Assembly: GCF_030433715.1 (NCBI RefSeq)
Contig: NZ_JAROCC010000007.1
Span: 62,001 to 126,000, forward strand
DNA length: 64,000 bases
From: Sporosarcina highlanderae
Lineage (GTDB): Bacteria; Bacillota; Bacilli; Bacillales_A; Planococcaceae
Reading direction: 5' to 3'
Positions 17,255 to 26,635 of the stretch are shown piece after piece (the stretch's first letter is position 1; each line of letters begins with the position of its first letter). Both the position numbers and the translations under genes were made by a program. Under the pieces are notes generated by a model that searched no databases, was not told where the DNA came from, and was given only the letters and a program-made list of their open reading frames with translations.

Positions 17255-17584
17255 GTGAACGAGACAAGGCCTACGAGGGATGTGTATGAAGCAGTTGCGG
17301 ATCCAACGCGCAGAAAATTGCTTCAATTGTTGGCTGATGTTGAAGAGTCGCCTCTCAACGAACTAACACGTCATTTCGAAATGGGTCGTACTGCAGTGTC
17401 AAAACATTTGACCATCCTTAAAGAGGCAGGACTCGTAACGAGCAGGAGAGTTGGCAGGGAAACACGATTTAAGTTGAACGCAGCACCACTCAAAGAAATT
17501 CAAGATTGGGTAGCGTTCTACAACAAATTCTGGAGTGTAAGGCTGTCACACCTAAAACAACTATTAGAGGAGGAAGAAGAATGA
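17255..17584 (+). CDS. ArsR/SdpR-type winged-helix repressor
   Basis: A 109-residue regulator with VYEAVADPTRRKLLQLL and the recognition region ELTRHFEMGRTAVSKHLTILKEAGLV. No metal-binding cysteines are present, so it is not a classical arsenic sensor. It fits the autorepressor subfamily that is paired with AHSA1-like proteins. GTG at 17255 follows AAGGGGGAG; the upstream in-frame GTG (17222) lies within the operator region. Its stop overlaps the next start as ATGA. Confidence 0.85.
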   Translation: MNETRPTRDVYEAVADPTRRKLLQLLADVEESPLNELTRHFEMGRTAVSKHLTILKEAGLVTSRRVGRETRFKLNAAPLKEIQDWVAFYNKFWSVRLSHLKQLLEEEEE

Positions 17585-17982
17585 GTTTAGCTCTAACTAT
17601 GGATTTTCAGTACAACAAATCAATCGATAAAGTGTGGCAAGCCCTAACAGAATCGGGCATGCTTGAAAAGTGGATTTGGAAAAACGATTTTAAAGCTGTC
17701 GTAGGCTACAAATTTACTTTCCGCGCAGAGCCAAGTGAATGGTGGGATGGAATCGTAACGGGTGAAGTCTTGGAAGTGGATGAGCCGAATAAGATTTCTT
17801 ACACTTGGGCGAGCGGCGGAGAAGAGCATGTTGTCACTTGGACATTGACAGAAACACCTGATGGGAACACAAATCTCCATCTTGACCAAACTGGAATCCA
17901 TACTGAAGACGGTCTGAAAGGTGCACAATATGGTTGGACAAATATGTCCGCGCAACTTACAAAAGTATTAGAGGAAGAGTAA
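17581..17982 (+). CDS. AHSA1/SRPBCC-domain protein paired with the ArsR repressor
   Basis: A 133-residue protein opening LALTMDFQYNKSIDKVWQALTES and containing WWDGIVTGEVLEVDEPNKISYTW, typical for activator-of-Hsp90-like SRPBCC proteins found next to ArsR/SdpR regulators. It presumably binds a small hydrophobic molecule; the ligand is unknown. Translation is coupled to the repressor gene, and a terminator follows. Confidence 0.82.
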   Translation: MSLALTMDFQYNKSIDKVWQALTESGMLEKWIWKNDFKAVVGYKFTFRAEPSEWWDGIVTGEVLEVDEPNKISYTWASGGEEHVVTWTLTETPDGNTNLHLDQTGIHTEDGLKGAQYGWTNMSAQLTKVLEEE

Positions 17983-18000
17983 AAACTTATTCGATTATAG

Positions 18001-18034
18001 GGCGCTTTCCAAAGCATAGGAAAGCGTCATTTTT
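18001..18034 (+). terminator. Rho-independent terminator after the AHSA1 gene
   Basis: Stem GGCGCTTTCC / GGAAAGCGTC (one G-T pair) with an 8-base loop, followed by an A and TTTTT. Confidence 0.8.
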
Positions 18035-18101
18035 ATTGAACCTATGGATTGGAAGTCATAGACAATAGGCAATATTAGTGTCAAAGGGAGAGGATGCCAC
18101 A

Positions 18102-21100
18102 ATGAAAATAAATCAATTGATCGCCAACAATATTAAAAGATTGGATGCAAAGCTTCCGGAGGATAAATCGTTGGGTATAGCTGGTCTGTCCGGATCTGGA
18201 AAGACGACTTTCTGTCAAACAATCGGCGAGGAATCGAAGAAGCGTCTCGTTTCCTTATTACCAAAGGCGGACTATCAATATTTATTCCCCAATATTATGG
18301 AAACCAATTTCAGTGCCATTAAAATGGAAGAAATGCCTTTAGTGCTTTTCTTGGGGAGATCATCCATTTCTTCTAACCCCCGGTCGACAATTGGCACGCA
18401 TACGGGTGTTTTTACAGAAATTCGTGCAGGAATTGCCGAGAAATTCAAACTTTCTCCAGAAGTGTTTTCATTTAATAATGAGTTAGGTTGGTGTCCGAAA
18501 TGTAAAGGACGTGGCAGTACAAGCAATGTTGAATGTAAATCGTGTGGAGGTAAACGCTATAATCCAGAAGTTGAGCAATATACAATTGAATTATTTGGTA
18601 AACCTCATTCTATTTCCGATATTAATAACTTGAGTGTTGAAGTGATCCTCTCTGAGGCTGAAGAATTACATATAAGTGAAGCAAAACAACATATCCTCCA
18701 AAATATTATTAATATGAATATCGGTTACTTAACGTTAAATCGGATTATGGGTACGTTGTCAGGTGGGGAATTGACACGCCTTTACTTGGCGGAATTCATG
18801 GCAACTAGCGAAAATACTTCCATTATCATTGATGAAATTTCAGTCGGTCTCGATCGCCAAACGTTATTGAAGATCTTAGAGCAGATTAAACAATTAGGCT
18901 GTAAAAATCAAATTTGGCTCATCGATCATTCCGACACTGTCTTAGACACAACTGATGATCAATTATTCTTCGGACCCGGCAGCGGGAAATATGGTGGTAA
19001 AATCGTGGAGAAATCGCCGCGTCCGAAGCCTGTTTACCAGGAAAGAAATGAAGAGATGCCGTCAGAATTCTATCAATTTAAAGACCTTTATTGCCGCAAT
19101 ATCCAAATGGCCGAATTTCAAATTCCGAAAAACAGACTTGTGACGATTACCGGTGAGTCAGGCTGCGGGAAATCTACGCTCATCAATGAATGTGTGGCGG
19201 AAGACTACCTCAAGCGCTACCCTAAAGATAAATTGGTTATGGTAGGTCAGGATCGCAACCAATCAATTACAAGCCGGTCAACCGTTGCAACTTTTCTCGA
19301 TATTAAACAGAAACTGAACAAATACAGTGATGAAATTGATTATATTTTTGAGCGATCGATTGAAGATATCATTGATGAATTACCAGAAGGAGATATCGCT
19401 CACAAACGTTTGAGCCTCTTAATCAAACTCGGACTCGGTTATTTGACGTTGGAGAGAAAAACACAGACGTTATCGACTGGTGAATTCCAATGTGTCCATT
19501 TAGTTTCGGAGCTGTTTGCAAGCACGAGAAAACCACACACGCTATTTATTTTCGATGAGCCATCTAAAGGTTTATCCCAAAACATTTTAAACCAATTCAT
19601 CGATAGTATTAGGCTAATATTGGAAGATGAAACGGTTTCAATCGTCATGATTGAACATAATGAGTATATGATGGAAAGCTCTGATTTCATCGTCGATTTC
19701 GGAAAGCGAAAGGAAGAGCCTGTCACCAATTTGGAGATTGTCAGTCATGACGACTATTACAGGAATAAAAACATGGAAAATGTTGAGATGCCGGCACCAA
19801 TTTCATCTGCACTCAAACAACAAAAAGGTGTCCGCTACTTGGAAGAAAATCATATCGACTACTTTAAAAACGCAGAGAATATCTATAAAGGCGGTATCTT
19901 GAAAAGTTTATCTTCAATGGCTCGTTTGATTTACGGTGAATACGAATCTGACATAATTGCTCCTGTCATTGCGATTGACCTTGAAAGACATTTGTATAGC
20001 CAATACAGTTTTCTCTATGAAATTGGCGGGTTGATCAATCACATTGTGGCGGCGCATCCGACGAATAAGGATACGAAAAGCTTTGATTTCTACAATAAAG
20101 ACAATCATTGTCCATCATGCTCAGGCCGTCTTGAGATTGAAGTTTTTGACAAAGAGCTTGTCATTCAAAACAAAGATGTTCCATTCTGGGATGGTATGCT
20201 TCATCCTGACGTGATGGAAGTATTGAAGTATTATAAACACGATAAGCTGAAATTTCTATTTGAAGAAATTAAGAATGAATTAGGGCAGGACCTGTCAAAA
20301 AGCTATAATAATATGACCGATGAAGAAAAGCATACGTTTTGGTATGGGTATTTTGAAAAGTCATTTTATGATAAAGAAGGTAAAGCGCGTAGGACGTGGG
20401 TAGGCTTTAATACAATTCTTGGCATGTATATGGTTGTGTCAAAATCAATCATTAAAGAGCAAATGAAAGCTTCAAAAGATAAGATTACCTGTCCAATTTG
20501 TGAGGGAACAGTGTTAAACCACCATAAACCATTGAAATTCGGAGACACCGATATTCGTGAGTTAATAAAGAAGCCGGTGGACGAAGTAATGAAAATTATT
20601 GGCGACTTGCCTAAGCTTGTTCGATTGAAATCGATTATCGAAGGCGATATGGAGTTGACGGAAGATGTCTCTTTACTGCCACGGGAAACACAGGTCGCAC
20701 TGAAAATGTTTGAATTGGAGCAGGCAAGCTTTACGGGATATGAAATAGTCTTGCAAAATGCCTTGCCTTTCTGGGATACAATTAAAGGTAATATCGAATC
20801 CATCAGTAATAAAAATCAAGTGACGATTTGTGATTTCCAAAATGTTGAGGAAACAAGGGAAACAATCATTGATAAGTATTTTACGAATGGAAAATACAAA
20901 AAACTAACATATGTATACGAAGCATTTGGTTACAAAAAATTAATCACTCAAATTAATAAAATCAGGAAGGCTAATCCGTGCCCATTCTGTAAAGGTAAAA
21001 AAGTGATATCCGAAGATAATTTACATGATGGCGTATTCAAACTAACGATTCCATGTGTAAGTTGTAATGCGACGGGCATTAATGACGAAGGTCTGAAGGA

Positions 21101-21272
21101 AGCCGTAGAAGACGTACACGTACAAACATGGCTGACTGGAAAAGTGAGTGATGTCATTGATAAAAACTTATATACCGATGCAGTGGCGGACATTCCAATC
21201 TTTAATCGTATCCGTGAATTGAATAAACGGGATATGATGGCAATTTATGAATGTCTGGAAATAAATGATTGA
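18102..21272 (+). CDS. UvrA-like twin ABC ATPase with a long zinc-finger C-terminal extension
   Basis: A 1056-residue protein. The first 580 residues form a shortened UvrA-type tandem ATPase. Walker A GLSGSGKTT is at 28-36, a zinc module CPKC...CKSC at 131-150, signature LSGGELTRL at 219 and Walker B IIDE at about 245. The second site has Walker A GESGCGKST at 351, a degenerate signature LSTGEFQC at 457 and Walker B FDEPSKGLS at 484. Residues 590-1056 match nothing I know well; they carry CPSC (670), CPIC (797) and a CPFC...CVSC pair (960-988). The UvrB-binding domain of true UvrA is not evident. Relatives include self-protection UvrA-like ABC proteins. ATG at 18102 follows GGGAGAGG. It appears monocistronic. 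Confidence 0.8.
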   Translation: MKINQLIANNIKRLDAKLPEDKSLGIAGLSGSGKTTFCQTIGEESKKRLVSLLPKADYQYLFPNIMETNFSAIKMEEMPLVLFLGRSSISSNPRSTIGTHTGVFTEIRAGIAEKFKLSPEVFSFNNELGWCPKCKGRGSTSNVECKSCGGKRYNPEVEQYTIELFGKPHSISDINNLSVEVILSEAEELHISEAKQHILQNIINMNIGYLTLNRIMGTLSGGELTRLYLAEFMATSENTSIIIDEISVGLDRQTLLKILEQIKQLGCKNQIWLIDHSDTVLDTTDDQLFFGPGSGKYGGKIVEKSPRPKPVYQERNEEMPSEFYQFKDLYCRNIQMAEFQIPKNRLVTITGESGCGKSTLINECVAEDYLKRYPKDKLVMVGQDRNQSITSRSTVATFLDIKQKLNKYSDEIDYIFERSIEDIIDELPEGDIAHKRLSLLIKLGLGYLTLERKTQTLSTGEFQCVHLVSELFASTRKPHTLFIFDEPSKGLSQNILNQFIDSIRLILEDETVSIVMIEHNEYMMESSDFIVDFGKRKEEPVTNLEIVSHDDYYRNKNMENVEMPAPISSALKQQKGVRYLEENHIDYFKNAENIYKGGILKSLSSMARLIYGEYESDIIAPVIAIDLERHLYSQYSFLYEIGGLINHIVAAHPTNKDTKSFDFYNKDNHCPSCSGRLEIEVFDKELVIQNKDVPFWDGMLHPDVMEVLKYYKHDKLKFLFEEIKNELGQDLSKSYNNMTDEEKHTFWYGYFEKSFYDKEGKARRTWVGFNTILGMYMVVSKSIIKEQMKASKDKITCPICEGTVLNHHKPLKFGDTDIRELIKKPVDEVMKIIGDLPKLVRLKSIIEGDMELTEDVSLLPRETQVALKMFELEQASFTGYEIVLQNALPFWDTIKGNIESISNKNQVTICDFQNVEETRETIIDKYFTNGKYKKLTYVYEAFGYKKLITQINKIRKANPCPFCKGKKVISEDNLHDGVFKLTIPCVSCNATGINDEGLKEAVEDVHVQTWLTGKVSDVIDKNLYTDAVADIPIFNRIRELNKRDMMAIYECLEIND

Positions 21273-21289
21273 TTTGAATACAAAAAATG

Positions 21290-21325
21290 ATGCCCCAACA
21301 CTTGAATTTTCAAATGTAGGGGCAT
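21290..21325 (-). terminator. Terminator of the small minus-strand gene
   Basis: Stem ATGCCCC / GGGGCAT; on the minus strand it is followed by CATTTTTTG. It sits just past the stop of the small gene at 21330 and may also serve the UvrA-like gene. Confidence 0.65.
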
Positions 21326-21329
21326 ACTA

Positions 21330-21503
21330 TTATGGCCATCTAACTTGTTTCTTCTTTTTATCCTTATTGCCACTTCGCAGCTCTGCAAATTCCTTTGCGA
21401 TTTCCTCTTTCATATCTTTGGGGTTGATCTTTTGGTTTTTAGGAGTTTGCGGCAAGGAGTTTTTATTATTTCCGGTTTTATTATTATGATTATCTCTTCC
21501 CAT
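21330..21503 (-). CDS. Small basic 57-residue protein with LPQTPKN motif (YfhD/SspK-like)
   Basis: A short gene whose start ATG lies nine bases after AAAGGAG and whose stop is followed by a good terminator. The product begins MGRDNHNNK, contains SLPQTPKNQK near residues 16-25 and ends in a lysine-rich tail. The LPQTPKN motif and MGR start recall the small Bacillus proteins YfhD and SspK (spore-associated in B. subtilis). This assignment rests on short motifs only, so function is uncertain. Confidence 0.7.
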   Translation of the reverse strand: MGRDNHNNKTGNNKNSLPQTPKNQKINPKDMKEEIAKEFAELRSGNKDKKKKQVRWP

Positions 21504-21638
21504 GATTTTTCGCTCCTTTCAACTACTTCATTCATAATATGGCGCTATTCAATCATTTTATTCCAACGAATCTCCCGTTTTGTTTTGCGACTGAAGGGTA
21601 TGCTAAAAGTGAGCATACTTTAAGGAGGTTCGGGATAT

Positions 21639-22433
21639 ATGTCATTAAGTAAAGAGCTGCAAAAATTGAAGGAATACAAGTGCGATTCGCGCTGTGTGTT
21701 AAGTGTTTACTTAAATACCAACCCTGCTGACCCGGAACAACAGAATGGTGCTTGGCGAATCCATTTGAAGACAGGATTAAAGCGCCTCCACGAGTATTTG
21801 GAAGCTTCTAATGATGAAAAAGAACTAAAAGCGTACAAAAAATTGAGGGATAAAGTAACGAAGGAAATTGAAACAAATCAAAACGACTTTAATAAGGGGG
21901 TCGTTATTTTTGCGGCAGAGGATCCCGAATTATGGTCTGTGCACTATGTCCAAGTGCAAGTGAAGACAAGCTTTCACTGGGAAGACCATCCAGTTATTGA
22001 AGAAATGGAATATATGTTAAAGGCTTACCCAGAGGCAGGAATTGTTTTGCCAAGCTTTGGGGAAGTACGAATTTTGGATACTGCGATGGGGTTCATTACC
22101 GGTGAGAGGTCATATGCTTTTGACTCGGGCTTGGATGTTTGGAAGGAAAATGACAGTGTGAAATCGTCACTTCAAACAGGAACTGGTGAAGGGAATAGCG
22201 ATGGACTGGATCAGCGTCTTAAAGAAAATCTTGAGCGGTTTTATAAAGAAATGGGAGTCATTGTCGAAAGGATTCGAAAAGAACGTGACTGGAAGGAATT
22301 ATATGTAGTTGGTGAGGCGGAGCTTGCGAACTCGTTTGCCAAAACACTTCGAACCAAACCGAATAACAGCATCTATAAGAACTTGATTAATGTACAGGCG
22401 GATAAAGTGCTCCACCAAGTATTTGAGAAATAA
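21639..22433 (+). CDS. VLRF1/aeRF1-type release-factor-like protein (baeRF family)
   Basis: A 264-residue protein with N-terminal CDSRCVLSVYLNTNPADPEQQ and a C-terminal region ELYVVGEAELANSFAKTL. Together these resemble the bacterial archaeo-eukaryotic-release-factor-like (VLRF1) family. Such proteins are thought to act in ribosome-associated quality control or peptidyl-tRNA release; here this is inference. AAGGAGG precedes ATG by about ten bases. An inverted repeat GTATGCT / AGCATAC (21599-21618) lies in the upstream region. Confidence 0.7.
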   Translation: MSLSKELQKLKEYKCDSRCVLSVYLNTNPADPEQQNGAWRIHLKTGLKRLHEYLEASNDEKELKAYKKLRDKVTKEIETNQNDFNKGVVIFAAEDPELWSVHYVQVQVKTSFHWEDHPVIEEMEYMLKAYPEAGIVLPSFGEVRILDTAMGFITGERSYAFDSGLDVWKENDSVKSSLQTGTGEGNSDGLDQRLKENLERFYKEMGVIVERIRKERDWKELYVVGEAELANSFAKTLRTKPNNSIYKNLINVQADKVLHQVFEK

Positions 22434-22448
22434 CTAATAATTTCTACG

Positions 22449-22484
22449 GAGAAGGGATTTATTTTTGCCCTTCTCTTCTTTTTT
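22449..22484 (+). terminator. Rho-independent terminator
   Basis: Stem GAGAAGGG / CCCTTCTC followed by TTCTTTTTT, directly after the release-factor-like gene. Confidence 0.85.
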
Positions 22485-22582
22485 GCCCAATTTCGAACTG
22501 GATTAAAATGGAGATCAGTTTGCTTCCGTACTAATACAGACTTTCCGACATATCATAGAGAAAAGAATGGATGGGAGGTTGA

Positions 22583-23269
22583 ATGATGGGATTGTTCTTT
22601 AATAGGAAAAATGATTTGAAAATATACGAAGGCGATACGACAAATGATAGGAACCAATCAGTTTATCGTTCTGATACTGTTACGACCGCATTGGAGGAAC
22701 AGCGGAAAGCGTTTGAAATAATGAATGAAGAGTATGCTGAGCTTGCAAAACAACTACAGAAACAGAAAAAAATTCAATCTGACCGGTGGAAGACGACAGG
22801 AATTCGGTTTGATGAAATTTTAGAAAATCAATCTCAGCACCACCATTTCGAGTTGGAAGCAATGCAGACGTTAGCACACCACGATAAACAAAATAAAGAG
22901 CTGCAAAATGTATTGGAGAAAAAGAAGAAAATGAATGAAGAAATCGTCCAGCAAATTAATCAGCTGAGCCAATCAAACTCAGAAATTGCCGAGCGATTAG
23001 AGAAATTTGATGCGGACCAGGAATTGCTTTTGAAAAAGATGGATGAGCAAATCGAACGTCAGCAGCAATTTTCGGTATCATTAGAGGAGCAAAAGATAAC
23101 GCAGAGCGAAATCGTGGACAGGATAGACCGTCAAGAGGGTTTGGTCGATAAACTTATGCGGCAAATGGACTTCCTGAAATCTGTTTTGTTTGAGAGAACA
23201 CATTTTATCGCTGAAAAAATTGATAAAAGTTTTTCGTATATAAGTGAGAGAAAAGCAGGTTCGAAATAG
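22583..23269 (+). CDS. Coiled-coil protein of unknown function
   Basis: A 228-residue protein that is almost entirely charged heptad-type helix from residue about 35 to 210, rich in Q, E and K (for example ALEEQRKAFEIMNEEYAELAKQLQKQ and EIAERLEKFDADQELLLKKMDEQ). It has no transmembrane segment and no recognised domain. It could be a structural or scaffold protein. ATG codons at 22583 and 22586 both lie just after GGGAGG; the second has the better spacing. Confidence 0.75.
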   Translation: MMGLFFNRKNDLKIYEGDTTNDRNQSVYRSDTVTTALEEQRKAFEIMNEEYAELAKQLQKQKKIQSDRWKTTGIRFDEILENQSQHHHFELEAMQTLAHHDKQNKELQNVLEKKKKMNEEIVQQINQLSQSNSEIAERLEKFDADQELLLKKMDEQIERQQQFSVSLEEQKITQSEIVDRIDRQEGLVDKLMRQMDFLKSVLFERTHFIAEKIDKSFSYISERKAGSK

Positions 23270-23349
23270 GTAAGGTGTACATCGTACTGAGTCCAGAGTA
23301 ATGTTTCCGATGATACTTCCATATAGTGAGTAGAAAAGGAGGCAAATGA

Positions 23350-23736
23350 TTGAGTGAAAAGAAATTAGAGGATAAACAAAATAATCTTCCAGCTACACAA
23401 GACGAGGCTAATAGGAAGACTTCTATTGGCCTTACAGAAAATGTTGGGGGAATGCTTTGTTATATCTTTATCATCGGTCTTATTTTTCTATTCATGGAAA
23501 AAGAAAATCGCTTCATCCGTTTCCACGCTTTGCAGGCGGTATTCACTGCTGTTGCGATTATCCTGATCAGTATCATGTTAGGGTTCATTCCGGTAATAGG
23601 TTTCGTCATTAGTCTGCTGTTAGGTCCACTTTCTTTTGTGTTAATGATATTTATGATGTATCAGGCGTATCAAGGAAACTACTTCAAATTACCGTTTATC
23701 GGGGATTTGGTTGAGAATCAATTGAATAATGCTTAA
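23350..23736 (+). CDS. DUF4870 membrane protein
   Basis: A 128-residue protein with a polar N-terminus and three hydrophobic segments. The family pattern is RFIRFHALQAVFTAV between segments one and two. DUF4870 proteins are small membrane proteins of unknown function. TTG start after AGGAGG. A shared bidirectional terminator separates it from the converging DUF4190 gene. Confidence 0.85.
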   Translation: MSEKKLEDKQNNLPATQDEANRKTSIGLTENVGGMLCYIFIIGLIFLFMEKENRFIRFHALQAVFTAVAIILISIMLGFIPVIGFVISLLLGPLSFVLMIFMMYQAYQGNYFKLPFIGDLVENQLNNA

Positions 23737-23738
23737 TA

Positions 23739-23775
23739 AAAAATCCGTCCCGAGCATAATTCGAGGCGGATTTTT
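23739..23775. terminator. Bidirectional terminator
   Basis: AAAAATCCG / CGGATTTTT stem with an inner CGA/TCG pairing, between convergent genes. Confidence 0.85.
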
Positions 23776-23789
23776 AGTTAGTTCCTCTA

Positions 23790-24044
23790 TTAACCTAGTC
23801 CACCAATTGCAATGACGAATAGCCAAAAAATAATCTTCATCACCAACGCAATACTACCTAAAATTGTGCCTGCAACTGCCATTCCTTTCCCACTTTCCAC
23901 TTTTTTGCCCATCGTTCCGAAGACGATAGCTAAGATACCAAGTAGATAGGGTATTAGAGGAATCAGATTTAACACTACTCCCAAGATCCCTAAAACGAGT
24001 GAGCTGACAGCCATTCCATTAGTTTGTTGTTTTTCGACTTCCAA
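23790..24044 (-). CDS. DUF4190 membrane protein
   Basis: An 84-residue protein with two hydrophobic hairpins. The pattern NGMAVSSLVLGILGVVL, then GKGMAVAGTILGSIALV, is characteristic of DUF4190. Function is unknown. TTG start about six bases after a GGGGGTG site. Confidence 0.85.
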   Translation of the reverse strand: MEVEKQQTNGMAVSSLVLGILGVVLNLIPLIPYLLGILAIVFGTMGKKVESGKGMAVAGTILGSIALVMKIIFWLFVIAIGGLG

Positions 24045-24211
24045 GATTTCACCCCCACAATGACAGCGTATGCTTCTGCAGCTTCCGATTTGAATGAAAA
24101 AAGAAATGAGTGACTATTTAGTGAAGGTAGGCAAATATGATTCTTTCATAAGTATAGAAATGTTATACTATAATTTGAGTGGGTAATAGAATGTTAGGTA
24201 GGGGGATAATA

Positions 24212-26005
24212 ATGATTACTTTTGCAAAACCAACAGTAGAGCAGTTTTTCCGTACGTATGCAATCACGAATTTTGCAGTAAATGATGACGAAACAAAACT
24301 GGTTTTCAACACGAATTTGAACGGGAAGATGAATTTATGGGCAATGGATTTGCCAGGATCATTTCCTTATATGTTTGCCCACCGGGATGAATCTTGCAAT
24401 TTCATCAAGTTCGATTCTGACAACCGATATGTCTTAGCAGGGTTTGATAGTGATGGAGATGAAAATTATCAAATCTATTCGATACCGGTTGATGGCGGTT
24501 TACCACAGCCGTTAATTACTGGGGATTCAAATGAGAAGTTCTTTTTCAGCCACTTAAGTGAAGATGGAAAGAGAATTTACTATGTAACATCATTGGATAA
24601 TCCGATGTATTTGAACACGCATATGCGTAATTTAGAAAGTGGAGTCGATACGCTATTAAATATTGGAGAGACATCACCGACGCGTCTTTCTGCAGTATCT
24701 GATGATGAAGAGAAGTTAGTGTTTTCACGTTCATTTGCAAACACGTATACGATAAGTTTCGTGAAAGTCGGGGAAGAGACTTTTAACTTAACACCTGATG
24801 CATCTAAAGTGCATATCGCTTATGATCCAGTGTTCACAGACGAAAATACAATATTCTTTGTCACGGATTATGAAGGCGATTTCTCCTATATTGCAAAATT
24901 TGATTTGACGACAAAGGAATTTTCAAGAGTGTTGGAAGTTGAAGGGGAAAGTGTCCAGACAATCAAGTTCAATAAAGACAAGGGAGAGTTTTATTTCGTC
25001 ACTTCCAAAGGGGTGACTGATAAACTATATCGTTTCAAATTGGAGGGATCCCCTGTACCTGAAGAGTGTGCGCTGCCTGTTGATGTACTTTATCAGATTA
25101 AATTTGCGAAATCTGGCAATCTCTATATTTTAGGTGCAAGCGCAACGGCTCCACATAATATTTTTAAATCTTCAGATGGGCAAGAGTGGAAGCAACTAAC
25201 GGAAAACAGAGTGCTTGGTGTTAGCCAAGACGGAATGGTTGAGCCCGATGTGGTTTCCTATAAATCATTTGATGGACTGGAAATTGAATCTTTATTGTTC
25301 AAGGCTAATCCTGAGAATGCAAATGGCTACACAATTTTTTGGCCACATGGCGGCCCGCAAGCGTCTGAACGAAAAATGTTCCGTTCTATGTTCCAATGTT
25401 TCCTGAACAGGGGTTATAACATTTTCGCACCGAACTTCCGTGGAAGTACTGGATACGGCTCGGAATTCACTAAAATGGTTGAACGGGATTGGGGAGAGGG
25501 ACCACGCCTTGACTGCTTGGCAGGAATTGAGTGGTTATTCGATAACGGAATCACGGACCGTGACCGACTTTTCCTTGTTGGAGGCAGTTACGGGGGTTAT
25601 ATGGCGTTATTGTTGCACGGGCGGCATGCTGAATATTTCAAAGCGGTCGTAGATATTTTTGGTCCATCCGATTTATTTACATTCGTTAATTCTGTTCCAC
25701 CGCACTGGAAACCGATTATGGATCGCTGGCTTGGTGACCCGGAGCGTGACAAAGAGCGTTTCATAAAGGATTCACCTGTCACTTATCTGGACGGAATGGT
25801 GAAACCGATGTTAGTAATCCAAGGTGCAAAGGATCCACGTGTTGTGAAAGAGGAGTCTGACCAGATCGTCGCAAAGTTAGAAGGCTTGGGGCGCGATGTG
25901 GAATATCTTGTATTAGAAGATGAAGGCCACGGGTTTTCGAAGAAGGAGAATGAAATAAAAGTTTATAGTTTAATGTTAGAGTTTTTGGAGAAGCATCAGA
26001 AGTGA
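24212..26005 (+). CDS. S9-family peptidase (acylaminoacyl/dipeptidyl peptidase-like)
   Basis: A propeller domain (residues about 1-330, for example LSEDGKRIYYVTSLDNP) is followed by an alpha/beta hydrolase. That domain carries WPHGGP, the nucleophile motif GGSYGGYM (about 460), GAKDPRV and the catalytic histidine in DEGHGF. Family members release N-acylated residues or dipeptides from short peptides. There is no signal peptide. I chose ATG at 24212, six bases after AGGGGG. The upstream in-frame GTG at 24179 and ATG at 24191 lack a site. It is a second S9 enzyme besides the one at 8.6 kb. Confidence 0.9.
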   Translation: MITFAKPTVEQFFRTYAITNFAVNDDETKLVFNTNLNGKMNLWAMDLPGSFPYMFAHRDESCNFIKFDSDNRYVLAGFDSDGDENYQIYSIPVDGGLPQPLITGDSNEKFFFSHLSEDGKRIYYVTSLDNPMYLNTHMRNLESGVDTLLNIGETSPTRLSAVSDDEEKLVFSRSFANTYTISFVKVGEETFNLTPDASKVHIAYDPVFTDENTIFFVTDYEGDFSYIAKFDLTTKEFSRVLEVEGESVQTIKFNKDKGEFYFVTSKGVTDKLYRFKLEGSPVPEECALPVDVLYQIKFAKSGNLYILGASATAPHNIFKSSDGQEWKQLTENRVLGVSQDGMVEPDVVSYKSFDGLEIESLLFKANPENANGYTIFWPHGGPQASERKMFRSMFQCFLNRGYNIFAPNFRGSTGYGSEFTKMVERDWGEGPRLDCLAGIEWLFDNGITDRDRLFLVGGSYGGYMALLLHGRHAEYFKAVVDIFGPSDLFTFVNSVPPHWKPIMDRWLGDPERDKERFIKDSPVTYLDGMVKPMLVIQGAKDPRVVKEESDQIVAKLEGLGRDVEYLVLEDEGHGFSKKENEIKVYSLMLEFLEKHQK

Positions 26006-26014
26006 TTGGAAGGC

Positions 26015-26050
26015 AAGCTGTCCGTTAGATGACTAACGGACAGCTTTTTA
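26015..26050. terminator. Strong terminator between convergent genes
   Basis: A 14-bp perfect stem AAGCTGTCCGTTAG / CTAACGGACAGCTT with a 4-base loop, then TTT. Confidence 0.9.
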
Positions 26051-26077
26051 TTGTTTGAAGCGCTCGTTTATCTTGTT

Positions 26078-26635
26078 TTAATCCCAATCCTGCCGTTGCA
26101 GATCCTCAGCGACAAGTTGTAAGTCATCCGCAGTGATTGTCAATACCTCATAATCGCTCTTCTCCGCAAACTCCAAGGCCATTTTCTTCATGAATTTTGG
26201 GGAGCCATCATTGTCTTCGTCATAAACAATTAAAATTCCATCTGAATTCCGAAGTAAAAACTTATCACGCTCGATGAATTGCCAAGGAGCTTCGTAAGGA
26301 CGTTTTGTCAAACTGACTGTATAGTCCGCGTGGGAGAGGATGAATTCATATGCTTCTTTTTTCGCCTTATTCCAATTTTTATCCTGTTCTAAAAAAGGAG
26401 TGATTACGGCGAATTGCAATGATGGATAGGTTTCCTGTAAGTCAATCACCGTTTCTGCTGCCCATGTCTCGACTCCCGGCTGACCACTAATAATCACCCA
26501 TTCAAGCCCGCTATCGAGTAGGGGAGTCAGCCTGTTTGATAGCGCCCTTTTAATAATACCGATGCCCGGATGTTTATCATTGAAAATGCCTAATTCATGT
26601 GCTTTGTAGCCTGTTATGACAAGTCTTTTAATCAT
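26078..26635 (-). CDS. DUF1273 SLOG-fold protein (YpsA-like)
   Basis: A 185-residue protein with the YpsA pattern: ITGYKAHELGIF, WVIISGQPGVETWAAE, and a Rossmann-like end with NSDGILIVYDEDNDGSPKFM. The SLOG superfamily binds nucleotides or related ligands. YpsA of Bacillus is linked to cell division and stress, though its ligand is unknown. It overlaps the acyl-CoA dehydrogenase gene by four bases, so it is translated from the same message. Confidence 0.88.
   Translation of the reverse strand: MIKRLVITGYKAHELGIFNDKHPGIGIIKRALSNRLTPLLDSGLEWVIISGQPGVETWAAETVIDLQETYPSLQFAVITPFLEQDKNWNKAKKEAYEFILSHADYTVSLTKRPYEAPWQFIERDKFLLRNSDGILIVYDEDNDGSPKFMKKMALEFAEKSDYEVLTITADDLQLVAEDLQRQDWD

Noticed and set aside
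18102..21272. Housekeeping excinuclease subunit UvrA
   Set aside because: The domain order, the missing UvrB-binding region, the degenerate second signature and the long C-terminal extension do not fit, and uvrB is not adjacent.
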